Positions 1 to 8,952 are shown, counted from the stretch's first letter. The stretch is 64,000 nt of DNA from Burkholderiales bacterium (GCA_020248865.1 JADCGS010000001.1:372001-436000); one strand, 5' to 3'. Numbers and translations are program-made. The notes: a model not told the origin generated them from the letters alone.

Positions 1-511
1 GCCGGTGGAAGTCGGGGTGGCGATCACGCGCACCGCGCAGAACCCGCTGATCCGCCTGTATTCGGGCGAGACCATGAACGACCTGCAGATCCTGTCGTGG
101 CTGGTGCTGGGACGGCCGCCGGAGGAAAGTGGCGCCGACAACACGGCGCTCGCCACGGCCGCCGCCGGGCTGCTGACGGGCACCAGCGAGGGGATCCCCA
201 AGCAACTGGCGCGGCGTCTGGGCATCGACGAGTTCGGACTGCGCACCGGCGAGTTGGCAGGCGGCCCGTCGCTGCTGCCGCGCACCGCGGTGGCCGGCAA
301 CATCCGCGGCGAGCGCCAGACGGCCTCGGCCGAGATCCTCACGGTGGGCAAGCGGCTGTCGGACAACATCACCGTCAGCTACGAGCAGGCGCTGGCCGGC
401 GGCGAGAGCGTGGTGCAGGTGATCTACCGCCTGTCGCGCCGCGTGTGGGTGGTGGGCCGTGCCGGCACCGACAATGCGCTCGACCTCGTCTACACCATCG
501 TCTTCGACTGA
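1..511 (+). CDS. tamB: Translocation/assembly module protein TamB, C-terminal fragment
   Basis: Only the last 169 codons are in the window; the gene begins upstream. The segment carries the DUF490/TamB C-terminal signature, with LSWLVLGRPP near the middle, the basic patch KQLARRLGIDEFGLR, and an alternating beta-strand end that finishes in aromatic residues (VYTIVFD). TamB is an inner-membrane-anchored periplasmic protein that works with the Omp85 protein TamA in outer-membrane biogenesis and phospholipid transport; tamA would be expected just upstream, outside the window. A 6-bp GC hairpin (525-539) follows the stop. The identification rests on the family-specific C-terminal motif and is firm. 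Confidence 0.85.
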   Translation, partial: PVEVGVAITRTAQNPLIRLYSGETMNDLQILSWLVLGRPPEESGADNTALATAAAGLLTGTSEGIPKQLARRLGIDEFGLRTGELAGGPSLLPRTAVAGNIRGERQTASAEILTVGKRLSDNITVSYEQALAGGESVVQVIYRLSRRVWVVGRAGTDNALDLVYTIVFD

Positions 512-524
512 GGTTCCATCCAAG

Positions 525-539
525 GCGCGGCCGCCGCGC
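525..539 (+). terminator. Short GC hairpin after tamB
   Basis: GCGCGG at 525-530 and CCGCGC at 534-539 are perfect inverted arms around a 3-base loop, 14 bases after the TamB stop. No T tract follows, so intrinsic termination is only possible, not shown. Confidence 0.3.
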
Positions 540-647
540 GATTCTGGCTTCCACCTGGGGCGTGGCAACGCGGCTGACCGATACGCGGCTGCCGGCCTCC
601 ACGGCGCCATGGCGCACGCCGACCAAAGCGCTCGGGCCCAGCCTCGC

Positions 648-653
648 TAGACT
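648..653 (+). promoter_or_regulatory. -10-like hexamer immediately before the RDD gene
   Basis: TAGACT lies exactly 6 bases before the ATG at 660. In a sigma-70 promoter this spacing puts the start of transcription on the start codon, so the mRNA would be leaderless. No good ribosome binding site is seen before the ATG. The same hexamer occurs upstream of putA (17961) and folD (56735). No clear -35 element was recognised. Confidence 0.4.
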
Positions 654-659
654 TTCGCC

Positions 660-1175
660 ATGACCTCTGACCAGGCGCCTACGCCCACTGACCTCGGCCC
701 GCCCAATCTGGCGCTGCGCGTTGCGGCGATGATCTACGAGAGCGTGCTGCTGTTCGGCATTGTCTTCGCCGCCGCCTTTGCCCTGCTCACCCTCACCGGC
801 TGGACCTACCCGCTGTCCGATCAGCGCCGCTGGGTGCTGCAGGCGGTGCTGTTCGTCGCCGTTGGCGGCTACTTCGTCTACTCGTGGACCCGCAGCGGCC
901 AGACGCTGGCAATGAAGTCATGGCGGCAGCAGGTGCTCGGCCCCGACGGCGCACGCCTGCGACCCGGCCGAGCGGTGCTGCGCTACCTGCTGGCCTGGCA
1001 TCTGTTTGCGCCGGGCCTGGCCTTCCTCGCGCTCACGCAGTCGCACTCGGCGGTCGACGGCATCGCGCTGCTGGCGGGCTTCGCTGCCATGCTGGCGCTC
1101 GTCTACACCGATCCGCAACGCCAGCTGCTGCACGACCGGCTGCTCGGCACGCGGGTGGTCAAGCTGTCCAGTTAG
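660..1175 (+). CDS. RDD family membrane protein
   Basis: The 171-residue product is a small integral membrane protein. It has the family pattern of an N-terminal Arg-containing segment (NLALRVAAMIYESVLLFG), hydrophobic stretches at roughly residues 25-48 and 62-80, a conserved cytoplasmic segment (SGQTLAMKSWRQQVLG) and a last hydrophobic pair ending at the Asp-rich turn LVYTDPQRQLLHDRLLGTRVV. The latter is the typical RDD C-terminal signature. The family's function is not established; transport roles have been proposed for some members. It stands alone between tamB and the convergent orn gene. The start is set by the -10-like TAGACT six bases upstream rather than by a Shine-Dalgarno sequence. 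Confidence 0.85.
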   Translation: MTSDQAPTPTDLGPPNLALRVAAMIYESVLLFGIVFAAAFALLTLTGWTYPLSDQRRWVLQAVLFVAVGGYFVYSWTRSGQTLAMKSWRQQVLGPDGARLRPGRAVLRYLLAWHLFAPGLAFLALTQSHSAVDGIALLAGFAAMLALVYTDPQRQLLHDRLLGTRVVKLSS

Positions 1176-1404
1176 GCGCGCCGGCCGCCTGGGCCGTCGC
1201 GGCGGGCCGATCAGCCGCTCGTGCGCGGCGCGCTCGGTCAGCGGAAGGGCGGCAGTCCGACGGACCCGAGGCGCTGCTCGGGACGCCGCATTCAAGGCGC
1301 AACGCAAAGGGATAGCCGCGGACTGCGGCCAAGCATTGGCTGCGACGAGCCGGCCGACTCGGGGCGTCACGGCGGGCATGACGGCTGGCCGCTCAGCCTG
1401 CCTC

Positions 1405-1998
1405 TCAGACTCTCAGAAGGTGCTGCCGGTAGTGCCTGAGCTCGTCGATCGACTCGTAAATGTCGGACAGCGCCTCGTGCCGGCTGCGCTTGTCGAACGA
1501 GCGCACCACCTCGGGCGCCCAGCGGCGACCCAGTTCCTTCAGCGTGCTGACGTCGACGTTGCGGTAGTGAAAGAACGCCTCCAGACGCGGCAGCCAGCGC
1601 GCCATGAAGCGGCGGTCCTGGCAGATCGAGTTGCCGCACATCGGCGACTTGCCGGCGGGCACGTGACGGACCAGGAACTCGATCATCGATTGCTCCGCAC
1701 CCGGCTCGTCGAGCCCGGAATCGCGCACCTTCTGGGTGAGACCGGAGCGGCCATGGGTCGCGGTGTTCCAGCTGTCCATGCCGGCGAGCACCCGCTCGGT
1801 CTGGTGCAGCACCAGCACCGGGCCCTCGGCGATCACCGTGAGCGCGGCATCGGTGACGACCGCGGCCAGTTCCAGTACGCGGTCGGAATCGGGGTTCAGC
1901 CCGCTCATCTCCATGTCGATCCAGACGAGGTTCGACTCGTCGTAGCGCGGGTGCCGGGCGGACGCGGAGGCAGCGGTGTCGATCGGGGGCTGTGACAT
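1405..1998 (-). CDS. orn: Oligoribonuclease
   Basis: This 197-residue enzyme degrades 2-5 nt RNA fragments to mononucleotides and also clears pGpG from c-di-GMP turnover. The DEDDh exonuclease motifs are present: D28 and E30 in WIDMEMSGL, an Asp in [11 protein letters not shown], and the His and Asp of [12 protein letters not shown] near the C-terminus. The first 20 or so residues are an extension relative to the E. coli enzyme, but the start is supported by an AAGAAAAG stretch just before the ATG. It is divergent from the M48 protease gene, with 114 bases between them, and convergent with the RDD gene. Confidence 0.96.
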   Translation of the reverse strand: MSQPPIDTAASASARHPRYDESNLVWIDMEMSGLNPDSDRVLELAAVVTDAALTVIAEGPVLVLHQTERVLAGMDSWNTATHGRSGLTQKVRDSGLDEPGAEQSMIEFLVRHVPAGKSPMCGNSICQDRRFMARWLPRLEAFFHYRNVDVSTLKELGRRWAPEVVRSFDKRSRHEALSDIYESIDELRHYRQHLLRV

Positions 1999-2112
1999 AC
2001 TTTTCTTGTCGATCGCAGGCGTTCACCTGCAAATGATTGTCGCACGCAGCAGCCTGCCCCCCCCAGCACGGGGCGGATCCTGGGCTGCCGTGCCACTGTC
2101 CAACCGAACCCC

Positions 2113-3375
2113 ATGGCCCTCGCCTTCACCACCGTCTTCGTCGCCCTTCTGCTGCTCATGGTGGCGCTCAAGTTCTGGCTCGCGTCGCGCCAGATGCGCC
2201 ACGTCAAGCAGCATGCCAACCGCGTACCCGCTCAGTTTGCCGAGAAGATCACGCTCGAAGCACATCAGCGCGCCGCGCGCTACACCATCGCCAAGCAGCG
2301 CTTCGGGCTGGTGGAAACCGGCGTGAGCGCCGTCCTGCTGGTGGCGCTGACGCTGCTCGGCGGGCTCGACTGGATGGCAGCGCAACTGCAAGCCACGGTG
2401 GGTCGCGGCTTCCTGTTCCAGGTGCTGATCGTTGCCGTGGCGGTGCTGCTGGTGAGCCTGGTGGACCTGCCGTTCGAGTGGTACCGCCAGTTCCGCATCG
2501 AGCAGGCCTTCGGCTTCAACCGCATGACGCCTGCCCTGTTCGTCGTCGACACCCTCAAGTCGGTCGCGCTGGGCGCGGCGCTGGGGCTGCCGATCCTGGC
2601 GGTGGTGCTGTGGCTCATGCAGGAGGCCGGCAGCCTGTGGTGGCTGTATGCCTGGGGCGTATGGATCGGCTTCAGCCTGTTCGTGCTGGTGGCCTACCCG
2701 ACGTTCATCGCACCGCTGTTCAACAAGTTCGAGCCGCTGCGCGACGAGACGCTGGCGCAGCGCATCGGCGGCCTGCTGGGCCGCACCGGCTTTGCCAGCC
2801 GCGGCGTGTTTGTGATGGACGGCTCGCGCCGCTCGGCGCACGGCAACGCCTACTTCACCGGGCTGGGCCGCGCCAAGCGCATCGTGTTCTTCGATACGCT
2901 GGTCGAGCGGCTCCTGCCGGCCGAGATCGAGGCAGTACTGGCGCACGAGCTCGGTCACTTCAAGCTGCGGCACGTGACCAAGCGGCTGGTGTTCTCCTTC
3001 CTCGCCAGCCTGGCCTTCCTCGCGCTGCTTGGCTTGCTTGCCACGCAGCCCTGGTTCTACCGGGGCCTGGGTGTCGAGCCCTCGCTCGGCGGCGGCAATG
3101 AAGGCCTGGCGCTGGTGCTGTTCATGCTGGTGCTGCCGGTGTTCACGTTCGTGCTGGCGCCGCTGGGCAGCCTGCTGTCGCGCCGGCACGAGTTCGAGGC
3201 CGATGCCTTTGCCGCGCTCCATGCACGTGCCGAGGATCTGGTCAGCGCCCTGGTCAAGCTGTACCAGGACAACGCCGCCACCCTGACGCCGGATCCGCTG
3301 CACTCGGCGTTCTACGATTCGCACCCGCCGGCGGCCCTGCGCATCGCCCGGCTGCTGCGCGAGCAACCCGCCTGA
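2113..3375 (+). CDS. M48 family zinc metallopeptidase (Ste24/CAAX protease-like)
   Basis: The 420-residue integral membrane protease has hydrophobic segments at about residues 5-20, 65-85, 100-118, 150-170 and 180-200, followed by the catalytic zinc site HELGH (H278, E279, H282) and a downstream Glu ligand in [10 protein letters not shown]. This order matches the CAAX prenyl protease 1/Ste24 branch rather than HtpX. Bacteria lack prenylated CAAX proteins, so the natural role is probably membrane protein quality control, which is an inference. It is followed by phhB after 19 bases and by rsgA, all on the plus strand, so the genes may be co-transcribed. Confidence 0.93.
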   Translation: MALAFTTVFVALLLLMVALKFWLASRQMRHVKQHANRVPAQFAEKITLEAHQRAARYTIAKQRFGLVETGVSAVLLVALTLLGGLDWMAAQLQATVGRGFLFQVLIVAVAVLLVSLVDLPFEWYRQFRIEQAFGFNRMTPALFVVDTLKSVALGAALGLPILAVVLWLMQEAGSLWWLYAWGVWIGFSLFVLVAYPTFIAPLFNKFEPLRDETLAQRIGGLLGRTGFASRGVFVMDGSRRSAHGNAYFTGLGRAKRIVFFDTLVERLLPAEIEAVLAHELGHFKLRHVTKRLVFSFLASLAFLALLGLLATQPWFYRGLGVEPSLGGGNEGLALVLFMLVLPVFTFVLAPLGSLLSRRHEFEADAFAALHARAEDLVSALVKLYQDNAATLTPDPLHSAFYDSHPPAALRIARLLREQPA

Positions 3376-3394
3376 CCACCTGCTGGGGCTGACC

Positions 3395-3736
3395 ATGCTG
3401 AGTCGCACCGAACTCCTGTCGCGCGCCTGCCGGGCTCTGGAAGGCCACGCCGCGATGACCGACGAAGCCATCGCGCAGCAGTTGTCGGCCGTGCCCGACT
3501 GGGCCATGGTCGACGGCGCACTGCAACGCAGCTACCGCTTCGGCAACTATTACGAGACGCTCGCGTTCGTCAACGCGCTGGCGTTCATCGTCCACCGGGA
3601 AGATCATCATCCGGACCTCGTCGTCTCCTTCAACCGCTGCACGGTGCGCTTCAATACGCACTCGGTCGGCGGCATCTCCGAGAACGACTTCATCTGTGCG
3701 GCCAAGGCCGATGCACTGCTGGCGCCGCCGGGCTGA
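3395..3736 (+). CDS. phhB: Pterin-4a-carbinolamine dehydratase
   Basis: The 113-residue protein contains the active-site His cluster EDHHPDLV and the conserved C-terminal block [25 protein letters not shown]. The enzyme (EC 4.2.1.96) dehydrates 4a-hydroxytetrahydrobiopterin and normally supports phenylalanine hydroxylase; no phhA is in the window, so the physiological partner here is unknown. A shorter start at 3455 exists, but the N-terminal CRALEG segment resembles that of related proteins, which favours 3395. Confidence 0.92.
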   Translation: MLSRTELLSRACRALEGHAAMTDEAIAQQLSAVPDWAMVDGALQRSYRFGNYYETLAFVNALAFIVHREDHHPDLVVSFNRCTVRFNTHSVGGISENDFICAAKADALLAPPG

Positions 3737-3769
3737 GCGGCTGCGTGGCCGGCTGCGCGGCCGGCGCGG

Positions 3770-4660
3770 ATGAGCGCGTCCGTCGGCGCCCGCGCGGTGG
3801 GCGGCTTCGGCCGCAACTTTCTGGTCCGCACTGACGACGGCCGGCTGGCGAGCGCCATCCGGCGCGGCAAGCGCGGCGACGTGGTGGTGGGCGACCGGGT
3901 GCGCTGCTCGGGCGTGGTCGAGCCGCTGGCAATCGAGGCGATCGAGCCGCGCCGCAGCCTGCTGTACCGCTCCGACGCCAACCGCGTGAAGGAGCTGGCC
4001 GCCAACATCGACCAGGTGGCCATCGTGTTCGCACCGCAGCCGCCCTTCAACCCGCGCTTCCTGTGGCGCGCACTGGCGGCCGCCGAGGCGGCCGGCATCG
4101 GCGCGCTGGCGGTGCTCAACAAGACCGATGTCGGCAACGGCCTGGAATCGGCGCGGCGCGCGCTGGCCGAAATGGCCGCCTGGGGGGTGGCGACCCTTGC
4201 GCTGTCGGCCAAGACCGAGCCCGCCGCGCTGGAACGCTGGACCGCTGCCACCGCCGGCCGCGCCACCCTTCTGGTCGGGCAGTCGGGCATGGGCAAGTCG
4301 ACCCTGCTCAACCTGCGGCTGCCCGACGTGAAGGCACGCACACAGGAGTTTTCGCAGCGGCTGAACGTCGGCAAGCAGACCACCACCGCCTCGCATTGGT
4401 TCGACCTGCCGGCCGCTGCCGGCGGTGGCGCGCTGGTGGACACACCGGGCTTTCAGGAGTTCGGCCTCGCGCACCTGCCCCTGGCCGAGCGCGCAGCCGC
4501 GCTGCACGAGTTCCGGCCGGCACTCGGTCACTGCCGCTTCGGTGACTGCCGCCACCTGGCCGAGCCCGACTGCGCGGTGCGCGCGCAGGTGCAGTCCGGC
4601 GCAATCAGCGCGGCGCGCTATGCCTTCTATTGCGACCTCGCGCAGGAAGCGCAGCGATGA
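3770..4660 (+). CDS. rsgA: Ribosome small subunit-dependent GTPase A
   Basis: This 296-residue circularly permuted GTPase assists late maturation of the 30S subunit. The motifs run in the permuted order: an N-terminal OB fold, then the G4 motif NKTD (about residue 122), the Walker A GQSGMGKST (about 170) and the G3 motif DTPGFQEFG (about 224). The C-terminal zinc finger follows, with Cys/His residues in HCRFGDCRHLAEPDC. The length is slightly below the E. coli protein (350) because of a short N-terminus. Its TGA overlaps the ATG of the next gene (ATGA), which indicates translational coupling. Confidence 0.96.
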   Translation: MSASVGARAVGGFGRNFLVRTDDGRLASAIRRGKRGDVVVGDRVRCSGVVEPLAIEAIEPRRSLLYRSDANRVKELAANIDQVAIVFAPQPPFNPRFLWRALAAAEAAGIGALAVLNKTDVGNGLESARRALAEMAAWGVATLALSAKTEPAALERWTAATAGRATLLVGQSGMGKSTLLNLRLPDVKARTQEFSQRLNVGKQTTTASHWFDLPAAAGGGALVDTPGFQEFGLAHLPLAERAAALHEFRPALGHCRFGDCRHLAEPDCAVRAQVQSGAISAARYAFYCDLAQEAQR

Positions 4661-4965
4661 AGAAGCTCTTCATGCGCTGCGACCACCCCTTGCAGGCGGC
4701 GCATTACGCCAACGTGCTGCGCGCCGCCGGAATCGGCTGCCAGGTGCGCAACACCACCCTGGCCGGTGCCATGGGCGACATTCCGTTCCTGGAGTGCGCC
4801 CCCCAGTTGTGGCTCGACAGCAGCCTGGACGAGGGGTATGCGCGGCAGCTGATTGCCGAGGTCCAGCAGCAACTCGACGCGCCGCCATGGCGCTGTGTCT
4901 GCGGCGAGGACATCGAGCCGCAGTTCGGCGCCTGCTGGCGCTGCGGAGCCCTGCGGCCCGTCTGA
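4657..4965 (+). CDS. DUF2007 domain protein with C-terminal zinc-ribbon
   Basis: The 102-residue protein starts at the ATG that overlaps the rsgA stop. The first 65 or so residues resemble the DUF2007 (GlnB-like fold, 'putative signal transducing protein') family, with the pattern of an early Cys-Asp-His and the segment HYANVLRAAGIGCQVRN. The C-terminus holds two CxC/CxxC pairs (WRCVCGED and CWRCG), which looks like a rubredoxin-type zinc ribbon. Its function is unknown. Coupling to rsgA could indicate a role around ribosome assembly, but that is only an inference from position. Confidence 0.8.
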   Translation: MKKLFMRCDHPLQAAHYANVLRAAGIGCQVRNTTLAGAMGDIPFLECAPQLWLDSSLDEGYARQLIAEVQQQLDAPPWRCVCGEDIEPQFGACWRCGALRPV

Positions 4966-4970
4966 ACCCT

Positions 4971-4994
4971 GCGCCGGCGGCTGCCGGCTGGCGC
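4971..4994. terminator. Bidirectional hairpin between convergent genes
   Basis: GCGCC at 4971-4975 pairs with GGCGC at 4990-4994 and an inner GGC/GCC pair extends the stem with a bulge. It lies between the ends of the DUF2007 gene and the convergent CobD/CbiB-like gene. No T tract is present on either side. Confidence 0.3.
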
Positions 4995-4999
4995 GTGGG

Positions 5000-5968
5000 C
5001 TAGCCGAGCCACCCGGCCAATTGCATCAGCAGGAGCAGCGCCAGCCAGAGGACGACCGCGCGCCACACCAGCCCGACGCCGAAGCGCAACCGGTTGGGTT
5101 CCGGCTCCGCCAGGCCCGCGCCCTCGTTGCCGGGCTCGTCGAACAGCGCTGCCGCATCGGCTGCCGGCAGCAGCCGCGTTCCCAGCGCGCCGCTGGTGGT
5201 AGCAAGGATCAGCGTGCGCGAGTCGGGGCCCGGGACACCGTCGGCAACAGGCTGCCGTCGCGCCACCTGCCGCCAGCAGTACACCGTGGCCTCGAAGTCG
5301 CCGACGATGGCAAAGCCGAGCGCAGTCAGCCGGGCCGGGATCCAGTCGATCCAGAGAAATGCGCGGTGCGCGAAATCGCCAAAGCGGTCCGGCGGCAAGG
5401 CGTCGGTGCGCGGCCGGTTCCAGCGCCGCGCCACGTACTCGGCCAGCCGGTACAGCACCGGCCCGATCGGCCCGGGCAACAGGACGAACCAGAACAGCAC
5501 GGCAAAGACATGGCGATGCGCCAGCAGCACGCCGCGCTCCATGGCCTGTCGGACGACCTCCTCGACGGGCAGTTCGGCGCCGTCGAAGGCCGGCTCGTCG
5601 ACGCGCTTCCAGGCCGTGAGGACCTGGCGCGCCCCGGCCACGTCGCCGCCGCTGAGCGCCAGCTGGATCTCGGTGAACGGATGGCTGAACTGGCGAAATC
5701 CCAGCGTCAGATAGAGCACCACCACGTTGACCGCGAGCGCGAGCAGCACGCCGAAAGACGAAGCGACGGCATAGAGCAGGCCGACGCCGATCGCCGCGCC
5801 CGCGACCAGCAGCAGCCAGGCGTACAGACCGTGACGGCGCCGGCCGGCGTTCATCGTGCGCTCTACGCCGTCGGCGGTGGCCTCGATGGCGCCGGCGAGC
5901 GCGCCCTGCGCCGGCAGCGGCCGCAGTTGCTCGAGCATGAGGGTCAGGACCAGGGCCAAGAATCCCAT
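5000..5968 (-). CDS. CobD/CbiB-like integral membrane protein
   Basis: The 322-residue protein has the CobD/CbiB architecture: an N-terminal hydrophobic helix, a segment with GRRRHGLYAWLLLVAGA leading into further helices, the HPFTEIQLALSGGD region, and the characteristic VLFWFVLLPGPIGPVLYRLAEYVARRW block. The true CbiB enzyme attaches aminopropanol to cobyric acid. No cobalamin gene is nearby, and orphan homologues of this type are common in Burkholderiales, so a cobalamin role should not be assumed. The start ATG is preceded at 7 bases by CATAAT and by no ribosome binding site. Confidence 0.85.
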   Translation of the reverse strand: MGFLALVLTLMLEQLRPLPAQGALAGAIEATADGVERTMNAGRRRHGLYAWLLLVAGAAIGVGLLYAVASSFGVLLALAVNVVVLYLTLGFRQFSHPFTEIQLALSGGDVAGARQVLTAWKRVDEPAFDGAELPVEEVVRQAMERGVLLAHRHVFAVLFWFVLLPGPIGPVLYRLAEYVARRWNRPRTDALPPDRFGDFAHRAFLWIDWIPARLTALGFAIVGDFEATVYCWRQVARRQPVADGVPGPDSRTLILATTSGALGTRLLPAADAAALFDEPGNEGAGLAEPEPNRLRFGVGLVWRAVVLWLALLLLMQLAGWLG

Positions 5969-5975
5969 GGGGTCG

Positions 5976-5981
5976 ATTATG
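5976..5981 (-). promoter_or_regulatory. -10-like hexamer 7 bases before the CbiB-like start
   Basis: On the minus strand CATAAT is followed by seven bases (CGACCCC) and then the ATG at 5968. This is the same tight geometry as at the RDD, relA and mtfA genes and suggests a leaderless or nearly leaderless transcript. Confidence 0.45.
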
Positions 5982-6025
5982 CGGGCGGGCGCAGGTCGGC
6001 CGCGGCGGCGCTCGGCAAGGCCCGG

Positions 6026-6739
6026 CTACGCAGCCAGAAAGCGATACAGGTTGCGAATCATGGCCGCGGTCGCTCCCCAGATAAAGTAGCGACGGCCGTC
6101 GGCCTCGTACGGCATGGCGTAGAAACTGCGGCGCGCGCCTGCAGCCTCGATGCCGCGCCGCTCGTGATTGCGCGGATCCATCAGGAAGGCCAGCGGGACC
6201 TCGAAGGCTTCTTCGACCTCGAAGGCATCGAGCGCCAGCGTGAAACCGGGCCGAACCAGGCTCACCACCGGCGTCACCGCATACCCGGTCACGGTCAGGT
6301 ACTGCGGCATCAGACCCAGCACCTCGACGTGCGTGGCGGGCAGGCCGGTTTCCTCGGCGGCCTCGCGCAGCGCGGTGTGGACGACGTCGCGGTCGCCACG
6401 GTCGACGCGGCCGCCGGGAAAGCTGATTTGTCCGGCGTGATCGTGCAGGTGCGAGGTGCGGCGGGTCAGCAGCACGGTGAGGCCCGCCTGCCGTTGCACC
6501 AGGGGCACGAGCACGGCCGCCGGACGGGTTTCGATGGTGGTTTCGATCCGGCGCTGGTCGGCCCTGACTTCGGGCACCCACGAGGGCGGCGCCGCAAAAC
6601 GCGCACGCAGAGCGGAGGCCTGCAACTGCTCGCCGGCCACCTGAGCGCCGGGGTCGCCGGTCGGCGCCTCCAACGGCACCGTCTCGGGATCAAAGCCGGG
6701 ACCGAGCGGACGCAGGCGGGGCGGCGGGGTGCCGTTCAT
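6026..6739 (-). CDS. CoA pyrophosphatase, Nudix hydrolase
   Basis: The 237-residue protein carries both defining motifs: the Nudix box beginning GGRVDRGD and ending REAAEETGL, and the CoA-specific block LLTRRTSHLHDHAGQISFPGG-type sequence just before it (about residues 95-115). Enzymes of this branch (NudL/PCD1-like) cleave CoA and oxidised CoA to 4'-phosphopantetheine and 3',5'-ADP. The reading frame stays open upstream, but the ATG at 6739 gives a normal family N-terminus. The CbiB-like gene follows on the same strand after 57 bases but appears to have its own promoter. Confidence 0.9.
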   Translation of the reverse strand: MNGTPPPRLRPLGPGFDPETVPLEAPTGDPGAQVAGEQLQASALRARFAAPPSWVPEVRADQRRIETTIETRPAAVLVPLVQRQAGLTVLLTRRTSHLHDHAGQISFPGGRVDRGDRDVVHTALREAAEETGLPATHVEVLGLMPQYLTVTGYAVTPVVSLVRPGFTLALDAFEVEEAFEVPLAFLMDPRNHERRGIEAAGARRSFYAMPYEADGRRYFIWGATAAMIRNLYRFLAA

Positions 6740-6914
6740 GCCGACGACGAACCTGCCGCGGTCGAGCCATGGTGACCACGCTCTTGCGCGCTGGCGGCCG
6801 CCGCCCGCCGCGGCGGACACCCCACGCAGCCGCGGCCACCGACCGTTGACCGGCAGCGCGGGACAACAGCGCCACGGGCGCTGAAGCGGGCGGCGATTGT
6901 GCGCGCGACGGTCA

Positions 6915-6929
6915 ACCCGCGCACGGCGC
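6915..6929 (-). terminator. Hairpin at the end of the rpsP-rplS operon
   Basis: Perfect 6-bp arms (CCGCGC/GCGCGG) around a 3-base loop begin only 3 bases after the rplS stop on the minus strand. It is the best candidate for the operon's 3' end. The following sequence has no T run. Confidence 0.4.
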
Positions 6930-6932
6930 GGC

Positions 6933-7304
6933 TTAAGCCGACTTGCTGGCGAGCTTCTCGCGGATGCGCGCCGACTTGCCCGAGCGGTCGCGCAGGTAGT
7001 ACAGCTTGGCGCGGCGCACATCGCCGCGGCGCTTGACTTCGATCGAGGCGATGGCCGGCGAGTACAGCTGGAACGTGCGCTCCACGCCCTCGCCACTGGA
7101 GATCTTGCGCACGATGAACGAGGAATTCAGGCCGCGGTTGCGCCGCGCGATCACCACGCCCTCGAAGGCCTGGGCACGCTTGCGGTTGCCCTCGACCACG
7201 TTGACGCTGACCACCACCGTGTCGCCCGGGGCGAAGGCGGGAATCGCCCTCTTTTCGGTCAGGCGCGCGATCTCTTCCTGTTCCAGCTGCTGGATGACGT
7301 CCAT
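6933..7304 (-). CDS. rplS: 50S ribosomal protein L19
   Basis: The 123-residue protein shows the L19 landmarks: the N-terminal helix [12 protein letters not shown], the [18 protein letters not shown] block, [19 protein letters not shown], and the C-terminal [21 protein letters not shown]19 sits at the 30S-50S interface. Three in-frame ATGs lie close together; 7304 is chosen because a GGAG lies six bases before it. It is the last gene of the rpsP-rimM-trmD-rplS operon, 76 bases after trmD. Confidence 0.97.
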   Translation of the reverse strand: MDVIQQLEQEEIARLTEKRAIPAFAPGDTVVVSVNVVEGNRKRAQAFEGVVIARRNRGLNSSFIVRKISSGEGVERTFQLYSPAIASIEVKRRGDVRRAKLYYLRDRSGKSARIREKLASKSA

Positions 7305-7380
7305 TTTCATCTCCACGACCATCGTGCCGGCGGAACTCCCTGGGCCCTGCGGCCGCCTGCCCCGGCAGAGGATGGATTTG

Positions 7381-8124
7381 CTACGAGCCTTGCGCCTTGC
7401 CGCGCGCGGCCACCTGGTACTGCGGGTCCTGCAACAACTCCGGCCGCCGCTCGCGCGTGCGGGCCTCCGACTGCGCACGGCGCCACTGCGCGATCTGCGC
7501 ATGGTGGCCCGACAGCAGCACCGCCGGCACTTCCTGGCCGCGCCAGACCTCCGGACGCGTGTAATGCGGTGCGTCCAGCAGCCCGTCCCGTCCCGGCGCG
7601 AAGCTCTCGTCTTCGGCCGAGGCGTCCTTCAACGCACCCGGCAGATGACGCACCACCGCGTCGATCAATGCCATGGCGGGGATCTCCCCGCCCGACATCA
7701 CGAAGTCGCCGATCGACGCCTCCTCGTCCACCATCGTGTCGAGGAAGCGTTGATCGATGCCCTCATACCGCCCGCACACCAGCACCAGGCCCAGGCCCGT
7801 GCCGGCGGCCCATCGACGCACCTTCGCGTCGGTCAGCGGCGCACCGGTCGGCGCCAGCGCAACCACATGGCTGGCCAGCCCGGCCGCCCGCTGCGCGCCC
7901 CTGGCCGCCTCGACCGCCCGCGCCAGCGGCTCGGCCAGCATCACCATGCCCGGCCCGCCGCCAAAGGGCCGGTCATCGACGGTGCGGTGCGCATCGCGGG
8001 TGAAATCGCGCGGATTCCACCGGTGCAGCTCCCACCGCCCTTCCTCGCGGGCGCGCCGCGTGACGCCGTGCAGCGCAACCGCGTCGAACATCGGCCCGAA
8101 CAGCGTGATCACATCGAACCGCAT
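7381..8124 (-). CDS. trmD: tRNA (guanine-37-N1)-methyltransferase
   Basis: TrmD methylates G37 next to the anticodon of tRNAs for Leu, Pro and Arg, preventing frameshifts. The 247-residue product has the SPOUT-class trefoil-knot signature, with the N-terminal block [13 protein letters not shown], the catalytic Asp segment [28 protein letters not shown], and [18 protein letters not shown] directly before the ATG (8125-8127) is an alternative start that would add one residue. It is the third gene of the ribosomal operon, 25 bases after rimM. Confidence 0.97.
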   Translation of the reverse strand: MRFDVITLFGPMFDAVALHGVTRRAREEGRWELHRWNPRDFTRDAHRTVDDRPFGGGPGMVMLAEPLARAVEAARGAQRAAGLASHVVALAPTGAPLTDAKVRRWAAGTGLGLVLVCGRYEGIDQRFLDTMVDEEASIGDFVMSGGEIPAMALIDAVVRHLPGALKDASAEDESFAPGRDGLLDAPHYTRPEVWRGQEVPAVLLSGHHAQIAQWRRAQSEARTRERRPELLQDPQYQVAARGKAQGS

Positions 8125-8149
8125 CACGCCTGCCGCCCCTCCCGCCCGG

Positions 8150-8680
8150 CTACCAGTCCGTTTCCCAGTCCACCCGTACTTCGTGCGCGTCGAGGTCGAC
8201 AGCGTCGACGTAGCGCTCGACCAGCGGCACCAGGATCACCGGCCCGGCACCATCGGCGGCTCCGGCCGCTTCGACCTGCAACAGGTCCTGGACGCCGTTG
8301 CTTGCCAGAGCCTTCACCGTGCCCAGTACAAGGCCCCGGCGATTGATCACGCGGGCGCCGATGAGGTCGACCCAGTAAAACTCGCCCGGCGGCAGAGGCG
8401 GAAACTGCGAGCGTGCCACGGCCACCGTACTGCCCTTCAACTGCTCCGCCGCTTCCGGCGACTCACAGCCTTCCCACTTGCCCAGAACCGCCGCGCCATG
8501 CCGCCGCGCCCCAGTGCTGCCGAGCCGGCGGACCGAACCGTCGGCGCCCTGCAGCCACCAGTCGCTCACCGCAAGCAGCGTGTCGGCCGATCCGAAGGGC
8601 TCGATCCGCGCCCATCCCTTCACGCCGAAGGCGCCACGCACGGCACCCAGGGTGACTAGGTCGGGCGGCGCCGTGTCCAC
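8150..8680 (-). CDS. rimM: Ribosome maturation factor RimM
   Basis: The 176-residue protein has the RimM N-terminal domain ([19 protein letters not shown]) and the PRC-barrel linker motif ([20 protein letters not shown]). It ends with the [24 protein letters not shown] segment, which is typical of the family. RimM binds S19 and assists assembly of the 30S head. It lies 8 bases after rpsP and 25 bases before trmD on the minus strand, which is the classical gene order. Confidence 0.96.
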   Translation of the reverse strand: MDTAPPDLVTLGAVRGAFGVKGWARIEPFGSADTLLAVSDWWLQGADGSVRRLGSTGARRHGAAVLGKWEGCESPEAAEQLKGSTVAVARSQFPPLPPGEFYWVDLIGARVINRRGLVLGTVKALASNGVQDLLQVEAAGAADGAGPVILVPLVERYVDAVDLDAHEVRVDWETDW

Positions 8681-8688
8681 CAGCGGCC

Positions 8689-8952
8689 TTAAGCCGCCGG
8701 CGCGGCGTCCCTGACGGCGTGCTGCTTGACCAGGCGGGCCACCGTCGGCGACATCTGGGCACCCACGCTGGTCCAGTGCGTCAGCCGGTCACTGGCGATG
8801 CGGAACTTCTGCTCGCCTTCGGCGGCGACCGGGTTGTAGAACCCCACGCGCTCGATGAAGCGGCCGTCGCGCGCATTGCGCGAGTCGGTGGCAACGATGT
8901 TGAAGAACGGACGGTTCTTGGCACCGCCGCGGGCCAGTCGAATGACGACCAT
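8689..8952 (-). CDS. rpsP: 30S ribosomal protein S16
   Basis: The 87-residue protein begins [17 protein letters not shown] and continues with the S16 hallmarks [17 protein letters not shown] and [16 protein letters not shown]. The frame stays open for another 39 codons upstream, but the ATG at 8952 is the family start and is preceded by an AGAGAG stretch at suitable distance. It is the first gene of the operon, transcribed from a strong-looking promoter about 200 bases upstream (9161-9189), which leaves a long 5' leader. Confidence 0.97.
   Translation of the reverse strand: MVVIRLARGGAKNRPFFNIVATDSRNARDGRFIERVGFYNPVAAEGEQKFRIASDRLTHWTSVGAQMSPTVARLVKQHAVRDAAPAA

Noticed and set aside
5000..5968. 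Cobalamin biosynthesis locus
   Set aside because: Only one CobD/CbiB-like protein is present and the flanking genes are unrelated to cobalamin.
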